In this document: positions 12,801 to 21,148 of the stretch, one piece after another
Layout: each line of letters begins with the position of its first letter
Numbering within the stretch: position 1 is the stretch's first letter
Assembly: GCA_948470475.1 (NCBI GenBank)
Contig: OX419340.1
Coordinates: 19,864,480-19,928,479, forward strand
DNA length: 64,000 nt
DNA from: Galaxea fascicularis
Lineage: Eukaryota; Cnidaria; Anthozoa; Scleractinia; Euphylliidae
Direction: 5' to 3'
The notes under the pieces: generated by a model
What the model saw: the letters and a program-made list of their open reading frames with translations, nothing else
What the model was told of the DNA's origin: nothing
The model's database searches: none
Position numbers and translations under genes: made by a program

Positions 12801-13290
12801 CGAGAATAACATTAAAATCGCCTCCAATAACAACTTCACAGTTCTCCTCCAATTCTAATTTATCAAGCTGTTTTTGAATTTCCTCGAAGAAGATGCATTG
12901 ATCTTTGGTCTTATTTGGGGAATAAATATTAACAAAGACAAACTGATGTCCCTGAAGAACACCCTTCAAAATGATAAATCTTTCTTGTTCGTCTACTTGA
13001 TGTTCTCTAACATTACAATCAAATTTGTCTTTAACAAGAATCGTAACCCCCCTACTGCGCTCAGATCCATGACTAAAGAAAATATCACCCCTCCATTGTG
13101 ACTTCCAAGAATTCTCGACTCCTGGAGTGCTGTACGTTTCTTGTAAAAAGATAATGTCGGATTTCTCTTTCGTTAGCCAGCGAAATATTGCCTTTCTCTT
13201 GTCAAAAGAACAAATCCCCCGAACATTTAGGGATAAAATTCTAAAATTTAAATTTGGCTTCGTGAAGATTACGAAAAATTATTCCAATAA
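9899..13290 (-). pseudogene. LINE ORF2 endonuclease/reverse transcriptase, broken
   Basis: The endonuclease is read from about 13260 down: IIFLQETYST, FVFVNIYSPNKTKDQ, VVIGGDFNVILDADLDG. A linker follows with WYEYGEKSNKYFLNLE. The reverse transcriptase has NWRPISLINVDVKI, GVLLAIDFEKAFDSLDY (motif A), then FADDMTCFLRD (catalytic pair, about 11170-11140) and SIKILGIVFDY. Six or more frames carry it. Homology is to the L1/Tx1 clade. The C-terminal Cys/His motif is absent because the 3' end is lost. Confidence 0.8.
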
Positions 13291-13635
13291 AGAGAACGGG
13301 AACCATAAATATATCGAGATGTGTTTTGCATACACAAAGCTCAGGTCATGGGTGCCCTGCATGTCCCTCACACCAGCACAATACTCAATTAACACGTTAG
13401 AATCGGAAAACAACAACAAAAAGCGCAAAACAAAGCTACGGCACACAGTTACATAATTAAAACAGTAGCCAGCAAAAGCTGTTAAATAAAGAGCCACTAG
13501 CGAAAAGGGTTTTGCAATCCTCATCATACGTAATAACAATACAAACACAACTCCAGTTCTTGGAAGAAAAAATATGCAAATTAAAAAGAAAAAACTATTT
13601 TGTACATTATATAAATTTCAAAATTTAGCTTTTTT

Positions 13636-14471
13636 TTATACTTGAACGCCGTCAATAAACAACTTATCAGGCTCTGCCCTACTAAAATAGACTGTCTTAC
13701 CCTCTTCTTTTGCCTTCCTAAACCGTTGCATCTTTTTCTTTCTACGATCCAAGATTTCTTTCGGAAGATCCTGTGAGATCCCAAAGTCTTTCCCTTTCAG
13801 TTTCTTCGCCTTTGACATAACTTCTTCACGGTCAGGGTATCGCAAAAACCGCAATTATCTGTCGAGGGTTTCCGGTGGAGGCGTTCTGCTTCCCAACTCG
13901 ATGCACCCTTTGAAATTCTAGATCATCGGTATCTTCCATACCAAGCTCCGTTTTCAAGAAGTCAACTGAAACCTCCCTCTTGTCTTCGTTTCCATCATTC
14001 TTCTTTAATTCCGAAGAAACGAAGATTTTCTCGCCGCTGATAAACTTCCATGTACAATTTCTCGTCCCTGAGAAGGTGAACTTGATTCTGCATTCCTTGA
14101 ATTTCTTTCTTGAACGACTCTCTTTCTGCATTAGCAAAGTTCAATCCGTCTTTAAGTTCATTAATCTTCGTTTCTGTCTTTTTTTTAAATGACTCGAAGC
14201 ATTCAACCTTTGCCTGAAGACTGCTTACTTTCTCGTCCACAGCTTTGATGTAGTCTTCTAATTTTTGAAGTTTCTCTAATACTTGTTCTAGTTTGGGCAT
14301 AACCGTCTCCTCCATGTTCGGCCAAATCAGTGCCTCCTCCGACTCGCTACTCGCTTCAGAATGAGTAAACGAAGCGTTTTGCCTTATCTTTTTATCGTCG
14401 GGTGAGAGGTTTTCTTCTGTAGACAACGTTGAAGAACTTTTCCACATATTTCGTTTGATATTTTCGGCCAT
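13636..14471 (-). pseudogene. LINE ORF1 protein (L1-type RNA chaperone), frameshifted
   Basis: It starts at MAENIKRNMW. A long heptad region follows (about residues 60-140, with repeated Leu and charged residues), typical of the trimer coiled coil of L1 ORF1p. Next comes YMEVYQRRENLRFFGIKEE, the entry of the RRM-like domain, and, in another frame, FQRVHRVGKQ, IIA.FLRYPDREEVM and GISQDLPKEILDRRKK, the C-terminal nucleic-acid-binding domain. Two frame changes, near 13990 and 13845, break it. It would coat the LINE RNA and help target-primed reverse transcription. Confidence 0.75.
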
Positions 14472-15542
14472 ATACCATATCCAAGAACGGAACTATCACA
14501 AACACGTCTACTCTGACATATTGCCCAACCCAATCCCACCCATAACGATTATCCATGCGCTGCTGAAAAAATCACACAGGGTACGTCACACAGGGTACGT
14601 TATCACCTTATTGTGAAAATATCAGACAGCAATATAATATGTCGACAGGAGTGTGTCACAAGCTGATACCCACGCTTGGTGATAAAAAGAAATATGTTTT
14701 TACAGATAGAAACCTTCAATTGTATCTCGATCTTGGACTGAAGCTTAAAAAAGTACATAATATTCTTGAATTTGATCAATCGCCTTGGTTAAAACAGTAT
14801 ATCCACTATAATACACTGAAAAGAACCAATGCTAAAAACTCCTTTGAAAAAGAAGTTTTTAAACTGATGAATAATTCAGTCTTTGGGAAGACAATGGGAA
14901 ATATTTGTAGTGACTGATGAAAAGAAACTATTGAAATTAGCCTCAGAACCTACTTATGTCAGTAGTGAGATATTCAATAAGAATTTGGTTGCAGTGCATA
15001 AGATTAAAGAAACACTAACCTTAAACAGGCCGGTATATGTAGGTATGTGTATTCTTGATCTCAGCAAGACATTGATGTATAATTTCAATTACAATTACAT
15101 CAAACAAAAATACGGGGAGAAAGCTAAATTATTATTCACAGACACTGACAGCTTGACATATGAAATCGAAGCTGAAGAATTGTACACCATAGACTTTTGT
15201 CAAGAAAAAAAGAAATTTGATAACAGTGATTATCCCGAAAATTCTCTATATTATGATAAAACAAATAAGGTCATTGGTAAATTCAAAGATGAAGATGGTG
15301 GTATACCTATGGTTGAATTTTTCGGATTGCGATAAAAAAAACTTATAGTTATATTAAAGATAATGATAAAGGTGGTAAGACTGCTAAAGGATTCAAAAAG
15401 AATGTTATCAAGAAGGAGAGCCTACAGACTATAAAAACGTGTTATTTAATAACAAACAATTACATCACAAAATGAAAACAATCAGAAGCATTAATCAATG
15501 ATGATTAATGCTTCAATGATAAGCGGTACATTCATAATAAAC

Positions 15543-15900
15543 CGCCGACCGGCCTCAGTTGGTAGAGTGCCGGACTACAGAGCGGGAGGTCGTGGGTTCA
15601 AGCCCCGGCCGGACCAACTCTCAGGGTCATTAAATAACTGAGGATAAAGTACTTCCTTTGCAAGAACATCTGCAAGGACGATAAACCGGAGGTCCCGTCT
15701 CAAAGAACCACTAGGGGCGTAACGAACCACTAGGACCACTAGGGGCGTAACGAACCCTGGCTGTGACCACCCATATTGCTGACCTGTTCTATTCAGCAAG
15801 TGGCGTGATATCCCAAAAAGGCTTATGGTGTATGAGACCACACGCATCACAGGCATAAGTCAATGGGACTTTGCCGAGTGCTGAAATCATGTAGATGTTA
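15543..15900 (+). repeat. tRNA-derived SINE
   Basis: The head is tRNA-like: a box A region (CTCAGTTGGTAGAGTGCC) and a box B (GGTTCAAGCCC), with flanking arms CCGGCC and GGCCGG. The body continues with CTCAGGGTCATTAAATAACT and an area with ACCACTAGGGGCGTAACGAA repeated. This looks like a SINE family I associate with stony corals. It splits the tail of polymerase B copy B. A short polymerase segment (TTCAATGATAAGCGGTACAT) before it is nearly repeated after it (near 15955), so the insertion area was rearranged. Not a functional tRNA, since the anticodon stem does not pair well. Confidence 0.65.
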
Positions 15901-16020
15901 GATGTTAGATCATTAACTTGGAAGCTATGAGCTAAACAAAGTGTCATTATCCAGCTTCGATGATAAGCGGTTTATTCATAAGAATGGCATATCAAGCTAT
16001 GCTTACGGTCATTATATAAT

Positions 16021-16600
16021 TTGATGACTCATCTTTCAGGTTATTGCAAACATTTTGATAGCATTGATCTAGGTGTTTCAAAGGGTGAGACATCTTCACT
16101 CGGAACTTGACAAATCGCATTTCACTGAAAAGTTTCACATTATGAAGTAAAAATGTAATGTTTTTGATTGGTTGAAAAAAATCACACGATAATCATATGA
16201 CTTTGAACACAATAGGACAAGTCTAGACATATAAGCAGGTAATCCCCAAACTTTGTTTCCTAGTATTACATCCTTTTTTTCCGAGAATGTCACACAAGGG
16301 GAATTTACATTATGCGTTGGTGCTGAATTTGCAATTTAGTTTGCAAAAATATATAGATTCCCAAAATTTTAAAAACTCTGATGGAAACGAGTGGCTCAAA
16401 CCCACATGAGGGTTCTGGGACATAAAATTCTAATATAAAAAAACATGTTATACTAAGACAATCTGAAACCCAAGTCCCAGAACCCCCATGACCAAAACTG
16501 CTCCTCCGATTTTAACCAACCATCGCTTCCGTTGGAGCCGAAACTTGGCTACATCACTGCATCCAATTCAGATTATCAAGGCAGAGTAGAGTGTTAAAGA
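16021..16600. other. Intergenic, no gene seen
   Basis: AT-rich sequence without a supported coding frame. A weak fold-back is present: GGGTTCTGGGAC near 16409 and GTCCCAGAACCCC near 16472. Confidence 0.5.
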
Positions 16601-16619
16601 TTGGCAATGCCCTTATTGC

Positions 16620-17242
16620 ATGCCTTTATTTATATATAACTCGCACAATGGAGAATGGGTTTCCGTTTTCAACGCTTTATTCAAGACCCGACGCGTTTCG
16701 ACATTTGCCTTCCTCAGGGGTCTTAATATGCAATTGTTACAGTGATTAATTGTGTGACGCAGTACAATGCGTGTTGCTTAATTAGTGAGTACAATGTTTT
16801 GTAAAAAATAAGTATTTCTAATAGGTTAAGAGTTTTACAACCTTCATAACGTATGTTTTAAACGATTTATGTACCCAAAACTTTATAAAGGCTCTTGTGT
16901 AAAAACTTTTTTTTTCTCGTGTAAAAACTTTATCCAGTTTTTTTGTTTAGTCCGTTCGGCTGAATGGAGTTTAATGTTCTTTGCCAGAAAATCTCTCTTT
17001 CTCGAAGGACTTTCTTTTTGTCAGTCTCTAAGTGATCGTTTAGGATTTATTCTATGATGGTAATAGTAACATTACTGTCAAAGTCGTGAGTTGGTGTGTT
17101 ATGTAAAAAGTGTTCAGTGAGTTCACAGCTACTCACTACCTTTTTAATATGGTTTCTGTGATTGTTTAATCGTTGATTAAATGCTGTTTTACTTTTGCCA
17201 ATGTATTGAAGTTTGCAAATGTTGCACTCGATCATATAAATG
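16620..17242 (-). pseudogene. Penelope-like element remnant: GIY-YIG domain and 3' tail
   Basis: On the minus strand, from the Polinton boundary, the frame reads IYMIECNICKLQYIGKSK and then AFNQRLNNHRNHIKK. This is a GIY-YIG endonuclease of the type fused to Penelope-like reverse transcriptases: I/V-Y-x-I-x-C, QYIG, and Arg in RLNNHR. The rest (HFLHNTPTHDFDSNVTITIIE) fits the family. Downstream, 16722-16685 reads GACCCCTGAGGA...GTCGAAACGCGTC, hammerhead-like. The Polinton at 17243 is inserted inside this domain. No reverse transcriptase is recognised on the far side at 35323, so the Penelope copy was already incomplete or the flank was rearranged. Confidence 0.6.
17237..17242. repeat. Target-site duplication, left (TAAATG)
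   Basis: The six bases TAAATG sit directly before AGTAGT and recur directly after ACTACT at the right end. A 6-bp duplication is the signature of Polinton integrase. Confidence 0.9.
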
Positions 17243-18153
17243 AGTAGTATTATGGGCCCCACCACGGCAAACAATGAAAAAGGCCAGTACTTTTAGAGAC
17301 AGGATTTGGCGATACGGCAAAACCAATGGAAAATCCCTACTGCCGTATAATCCCCAAACCATCCGCCAAAAACGACTGGCGGCCTCATTTGCATAAGTGT
17401 GCATAAATTTAAAAAAATTAGCATATATGCAAATGAGGTTGATTCGCATAATGGCGAAAAAAATGAGAAGACACACACACGCACATGAATGAAAGGCAAA
17501 AAACAGGTTTTAATCACAGCAGCTCCTTGAATTTTTTTTGACGAAAAAAAAAGTGGCGGAAAAAAAACAAGGAAACAGGAGGAACAAAAAAAACGCCACG
17601 TCTAACAATCAATATTTTGTAACTAAATGAAAAAACAATTTCATGGCCACGATAAGTCACTGCGAGGACGACGCAGTGATCTTTGTTGTCCACGATGCAA
17701 TTGATAGCCACGGCCACGAGTTCGGCTTCGCGTCATGATCCTGTACGGTGGTGTTGGTTCTTGAAAGCGCGGTGGTGTTGGTTCGTCAAGGCGCTCAGTC
17801 ATCACGCCCGAATAGTTCGTTGGTGTTGATTGCTCCTCGTGTGCGGCTTGAATGCTCATGGTCATGGAGCGTTGGGCTCCCAGCATCGTCTTACAAGCCG
17901 GGCACGGGAAGCGATCTTCGCGGAAGTTTTCCGTAATGTAGCGGTACAAGCATTGTTGGTGCGCCGAAGCGTCGCAACATGGCACTGCTTGCGCGACGGG
18001 TTCGTGATAGAGCTGGTTTGTCTCCTTGCTGTTGCAAATGACGCACGGATCGGTGTTGGCCGCTAGATCTTTGACCGGAGCGCGGCAGTGCGGGCAGCCC
18101 CACTGTTCGTGGGGTTTGTAAGAATCGTACTGGGCGGCCAACCACTTGTACAC
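17243..18153 (+). repeat. Left terminal inverted repeat
   Basis: It is near-identical, inverted, to 34407-35316. Differences seen include one base near 17292 (CTTTTAGAG against CTTAAAGAG inverted), one in the CA repeat near 17481 and one at about 18062 (Ala against Thr codon of the RING protein). The near-identity stops at 18153; protein-level similarity of the RING gene continues to about 18310 at clearly lower identity. It contains the 3' two thirds of the RING gene. Confidence 0.9.
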
Positions 18154-18432
18154 GCAGGAGAGATGCACGGGACAGTTGCAACATTTTGCAAGACGAATGA
18201 CTTCATTGGTTTCCGTATGACGCGTCTCCAAGCAGATGATGCATTTGAGTTCATCCGCTTTGGAAGTGTTCTGGCATTCAAATGCGACGACGATCGGTTT
18301 GAGACTGGCTGGTCGTGTGGACGGAATCACGGCATTCAGGGTGGAGTGTAAATAGTCGCGGACATCGATCAACTCTGGCATGTCACCGTACATGGCTTCA
18401 TCGCCAACGGAGGACGTCTGGTGCTCGGCCAT
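17641..18432 (-). CDS. Double RING-finger protein (left, intronless form)
   Basis: The protein has 263 residues from the ATG at 18432 (an upstream in-frame ATG at 18489 is less likely, because a TATA-like box lies between them near 18462). Two RING-type zinc clusters are seen: CIICLETRH...CCNCPVHLSCVYKWL...CPHCRAP, and CVICNSKE...CCDASAHQQCLYRYI...CPACKT. The C-terminus is Arg-rich with a double PTPP motif, EPTPPRFQEPTPPYR. RING proteins usually act as E3 ubiquitin ligases, so it may alter host defence or the cell cycle. The gene points outward from the element, and its last two thirds lie in the inverted repeat, so a second copy exists at the right end. Confidence 0.85.
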   Translation of the reverse strand: MAEHQTSSVGDEAMYGDMPELIDVRDYLHSTLNAVIPSTRPASLKPIVVAFECQNTSKADELKCIICLETRHTETNEVIRLAKCCNCPVHLSCVYKWLAAQYDSYKPHEQWGCPHCRAPVKDLAANTDPCVICNSKETNQLYHEPVAQAVPCCDASAHQQCLYRYITENFREDRFPCPACKTMLGAQRSMTMSIQAAHEEQSTPTNYSGVMTERLDEPTPPRFQEPTPPYRIMTRSRTRGRGYQLHRGQQRSLRRPRSDLSWP

Positions 18433-18433
18433 G

Positions 18434-18641
18434 TTGGAAAATGAGCGATCGAGCGCGCGGCGCGTATATGAGTCGTGACGGTCGTCCAATCAGAGGCGGG
18501 GACGGCCGTCACGTGGGGTGGGAAGAAAGGGGGGTACCCCCCATCCCCCATTTATTCCCCGGGGCATGCTGGGAGTGACGTCAAGAGGGGAGGGTGGTAT
18601 AAAAAAGAAAGAGCGATCGAGCGGCGTTGAGACAAAAAAAA
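18434..18641. promoter_or_regulatory. Bidirectional promoter between two RING-type genes
   Basis: For the leftward gene: a TATA-like CATATACGCG near 18462 and a CCAAT box (TCCAATCAG) near 18485. For the rightward gene: a perfect CRE, TGACGTCA, at 18576-18583 and TATAAAAAA at 18598-18606, 44 bases before the ATG. CRE and CCAAT sites are typical of early promoters of small DNA viruses. Confidence 0.6.
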
Positions 18642-18881
18642 ATGTTGCGTAGTCGCGGGATGGAACCGCAGGGTCCGCCGTATTGTCTGTTGTGTTCCAA
18701 GCAATGGAGGAAAGAGCGTCAGTCGTGGTGCGTGACGAGAATGACCGGACCTCGTCGTAGAGATTGTTGCGGCGTGTGGTTTCACGACCAGTGTTTAATC
18801 GATTATTGGATGTTGAGGGAAGCGCAACCGTGTTGTCCGTGGTGCCGCAGCCGTTCGTCGGTGGCGCGGAGGGTGCCTTGA
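18642..18881 (+). CDS. Small RING-like zinc protein
   Basis: The protein has 79 residues. The metal-ligand pattern is CLLCSKQW...WC...DCCGVWFHDQCLIDYW...PCCPWCR, a compact RING-H2-like arrangement (CxxC, then C/H, HxxC, then CxxC). It starts at the ATG at 18642, 44 bases after TATAAAAAA; a second Met is six codons on. It faces away from the larger RING gene and shares its promoter region. It could be an E3 ligase or only a zinc-binding adaptor. The ORF is intact. Confidence 0.65.
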   Translation: MLRSRGMEPQGPPYCLLCSKQWRKERQSWCVTRMTGPRRRDCCGVWFHDQCLIDYWMLREAQPCCPWCRSRSSVARRVP

Positions 18882-19063
18882 AGAATCACCACCATTACCC
18901 CCGGGACTTTTTAGTCCCACATTAAATTTACGAAAGTCAATGACCAACCACAAAATGTGTTTGTGTCCAAGTTTTATTATTGTTGTTCTAGTAGTAGATA
19001 TGTACAAATGAGCAGATGATGCATGGGCGGATGCTTGCGCATCATGTGTCCCTTTTTTTCCAT

Positions 19064-19864
19064 TTACCCCGTCACGACCCTTGCCTCTCGGTAACGGTGT
19101 ATTTGGTCCGCGGTCATGGGTACGTAGGGCTTGCCGTTGAACCACATGGGATGAAGGGTGGGGGGACCTGTGTGGGTGTCGTCTTCGATCCTCTCCAAGA
19201 TGAATCGGGTCCAGGGGGCGTTGAGCCATTGAAAAAAGTCGCAATGGCGTTGCTTGCAGGATAGGAAGAGGCGTCCGGGGTTTTTCTCCGATGGGCTTGT
19301 TCGTAGAGCGAGGGGTTCCTTGCACCAGCACTCGTGATCGGGGTAGGGGCCTTGGTCGCCTTGGCTGAACGTGAGGGCGGGATGCAATTGGTCGCGGATG
19401 GTGTTCATGTAAGGTTTCAAGTCGAATTGAGAGGTGAAGAAGACGCAGGGTTTGGTGCTGCATTTGACGTAAGGATGACCCAGTTTGGAGTCGAAGAAGT
19501 GGAGTGGCGTCTCGTGGAACGGGCAGGTGTCGTAGCCCGATTCTTTTTGATCTAGGACTTCCTCCTCGTACGAAGGTAATTGGTCCATGAGTTGTTGAAT
19601 GTCTTTGGGCGAGGGCGGCGGTGGCGGTGGTGGCGGTGTCGGCGGCACCAGTTTTCGTCTTTTGCTAGGAGGAGGTTTAGCGGGGCGCGTCTGTTTCCGC
19701 GCCGGGACATCACATTCGTCGTCTCGACTGTTGGCATGGACGGACAGTCTCTCCGTTAACTCCAAGTGTTGACCGCCTTGGGCGTGGCGTTGTTGCCGGA
19801 CTTTTTCTCTTTCCAAGGAATTGTCGAAGGAGACGGGGTCGGCGTTTGGAGGTACGGAGGACAT
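19064..19864 (-). CDS. GRF zinc-finger protein with two GRF-like modules
   Basis: The protein has 266 residues and starts at the ATG complementing 19864. The N-terminal 110 residues are low-complexity with a basic PSKRRK stretch (possible nuclear signal) and a run of eight Pro. Module 1: TCPFHETPLHFF...KCSTKPCVFF. Module 2: CWCKEPLALRTSPSEKNPGR, then FLSCKQRHCDFFQW, a textbook GRF finger. GRF fingers bind single-stranded DNA in TOP3A, NEIL3 and APE2. Here the protein might bind the element's DNA during replication or repair. An AATAAA on the minus strand lies near 18971. I know no fixed Polinton gene of this kind. Confidence 0.8.
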   Translation of the reverse strand: MSSVPPNADPVSFDNSLEREKVRQQRHAQGGQHLELTERLSVHANSRDDECDVPARKQTRPAKPPPSKRRKLVPPTPPPPPPPPSPKDIQQLMDQLPSYEEEVLDQKESGYDTCPFHETPLHFFDSKLGHPYVKCSTKPCVFFTSQFDLKPYMNTIRDQLHPALTFSQGDQGPYPDHECWCKEPLALRTSPSEKNPGRLFLSCKQRHCDFFQWLNAPWTRFILERIEDDTHTGPPTLHPMWFNGKPYVPMTADQIHRYREARVVTG

Positions 19865-20033
19865 GTTCTTGTGAATGTGAGGTCAGGGGGTTGACGCCAC
19901 TCGTTTATATACCCGAGAATGACGCGTGCAGGGCTTGGATTGGTGGAAGAGAGAGGATGGCGTGGGAACTGACGCCATCCGCGTCCCGTATAAAAAGGAG
20001 GAAGGCGTCAGCGATCGCGTCAGTGTTTGCGCG
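19865..20033. promoter_or_regulatory. Bidirectional promoter (GRF gene / 20034 gene)
   Basis: Two TATA boxes face away from each other: TATATAAACGA (minus strand, about 19922-19912) serves the GRF gene, and TATAAAAAGG (19989-19998) serves the gene starting at 20034. ATTGGTGG near 19941 resembles a CCAAT box on the minus strand. GACGCCA is present in both arms. Confidence 0.6.
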
Positions 20034-20659
20034 ATGGATGATAAGTCGTACAGAGCGTATTATGCTGGTGTAAACAGGCAGGATTTTGCGTCGGACGATC
20101 AGTTTATGCTCGCACGCGTCAAGAAGGGATTGGCCGCAGGATACTCGTTTGATCAGTGTTTTGCCCATTGGTTGCAGGACCTTGCGGACGCCTTGGAATG
20201 CTCGGAAGCGGGCCCCGTGACGCAGGAGCCGGCGCGGTATCTCCACCCCCTGAATCCGGTGAAGACGGCAGAGACTCAGACGGCAGAGACTCAGACTCAG
20301 ACGCAGGGGACGGGCGTGTAGACGCACCGGATTTGGTGGGAGACATTCAGAGGGGAGTATTGAACTTTTTGTTCGATCGCATGCAAGCGTTGGAGGAACA
20401 ATGCGAGGCCTATAGAAAAGAGTTGCGCGACGAGCGTTTGTTGCGTAGGGTGTGGGAGCGGCGGGCGGATCACATACTGGAGTACGAACTGTGCTCGGAG
20501 TGTCTGGAGATGCGGCACGATGCGATGCGATCCCCCAATTACGACGATAAGTTGGGATGGGCGCCTTGGGGATGCATCACCTGCAAACGGTTCGAACCGT
20601 TCATGGTCATGCCCAACGAATTGAGCGAGGAGGAGGAGGATTCCGATGTAGAACGTTGA
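20034..20659 (+). CDS. Coiled-coil/zinc protein, two overlapping frames
   Basis: The first frame starts at the ATG at 20034, 45 bases after a TATA box, and ends at 20321 in a Thr/Glu/Gln repeat. The second overlaps it (open from before 20198) and runs to 20659. It has an acidic DSDGRDSDSD part, a coiled coil (MQALEEQCEAYRKELRDERL) and a CSEC...WGCITC zinc pair. The frames meet in the ACGGCAGAGACTCAG repeat, a natural place for slippage, so one gene with a frameshift is possible; two genes are also possible. The C-terminal half is similar in layout to the 21149 gene. An AATAAA follows at 20663. Confidence 0.5.
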
Positions 20660-20700
20660 ATGAATAAAAGGAAATGAACCCTGTCGTGTGTGTGTTAGTC

Positions 20701-20997
20701 ATGTCTAAAGCGGCGAAAGGGCAGCGCGCGTTGGTGGAGGCGTACCAAGACCCCTCCGCCGAAGGGAGTTTGGGGGGCGTGGAGCGTTTCGCGCGCGCCC
20801 ACGGGATTTCCCTCGAGCGAGCGCGCCGCGTGTTGGAGGGGGTGTTGAGTTACACCTTGCACCGACCCGCCCGAAAACGGTTTGCCAATTTACCCGTGCT
20901 GGTGTTTGGCATGGACGAACAGTGGGTGGCCGATTTAATGGAAGTGCAGAAGATTGCGAGGGCTAACCGCGGGATACGTTATCAAAGGATTGACTGA
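20701..20997 (+). CDS. Truncated integrase paralogue (N-terminal part only)
   Basis: The protein has 98 residues and its frame is intact. It aligns with the start of the real integrase of this element (23410): YQDPSAEGSLGGVERFARAH against YEDPAAPGALGGVARFARAH, then the QWVADL first catalytic Asp and RGIRY. It stops there, so the second Asp and the Glu are missing and it cannot catalyse integration. Identity is roughly two thirds by eye. The open frame with a clean ATG suggests it may be kept, for example as a DNA-binding regulator or inhibitor; a relic of a partial duplication is the simpler view. Confidence 0.7.
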   Translation: MSKAAKGQRALVEAYQDPSAEGSLGGVERFARAHGISLERARRVLEGVLSYTLHRPARKRFANLPVLVFGMDEQWVADLMEVQKIARANRGIRYQRID

Positions 20998-21148
20998 AGA
21001 GGTGTACGGTGTGAGGAAAGAGCCCTCGTTCCGCCTGGGTCACGGGCCTAGCTGCGATTGAGTGGCTTTGCGCGCATTGCAGGCACCACGGACCTTATAA
21101 AGAGCGCGTTGTTTGCCATTGTTGATCATTTTTGTCTTGTTCTTCGCC

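Larger units (their letters stand above)
9899..14600 (-). mobile_element. L1/Tx1-type LINE inserted in polymerase B copy B
   Basis: On the minus strand there is a coiled-coil ORF1, then an AP-type endonuclease and a reverse transcriptase. The element sits between two adjacent parts of the polymerase gene. The reverse transcriptase ends at KLREFQYKMLNNIVFTNEKL with no Cys-rich C-terminus, 3' UTR or poly-A, so its 3' end is missing. This is opposite to the usual 5' truncation of LINEs and suggests a later deletion or recombination at the left junction. No clear target duplication is visible. A small repeat, CACACAGGGTACGT, lies near 14575-14606 at the 5' side. Confidence 0.8.
8530..16020 (+). 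pseudogene. Second Polinton-type DNA polymerase B (copy B), split by a LINE
   Basis: A polymerase B of a different lineage from the one at 60-4095. Pieces in order: an N-terminal region with WISEASGW (about 8770) and INLKNEDNKCFRWCH (8903-8950), INVFGYEKQIYPIYIS (9080-9140), KHKERKYFCMYRLQCF (9245-9300), the exonuclease entry VPFVIYAD (about 9417-9440), RVRDHCHITGKYRG in shifted frame (about 9740-9780) and TYPSEHHNLHN (about 9865-9898). After the LINE it resumes: KLIPTLGDKKKY (14655), motif B KLMNNSVFGKTMGNI (14860-14905), motif C LLFTDTDSLTYE (15130-15165) and FKDEDGGIPMVEFFGLR (15280-15335). More tail (SSFDDKRFIHKNG-like) lies after a SINE, near 15955-16015. Many frameshifts. Confidence 0.8.

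Noticed and set aside
15543..15620. tRNA gene
   Set aside because: Box A and box B are present but the anticodon stem does not pair and a SINE body follows.
18315..18578. Plus-strand open frames opposite the RING gene
   Set aside because: Shadow frames of the GC-rich RING gene without conserved motifs.
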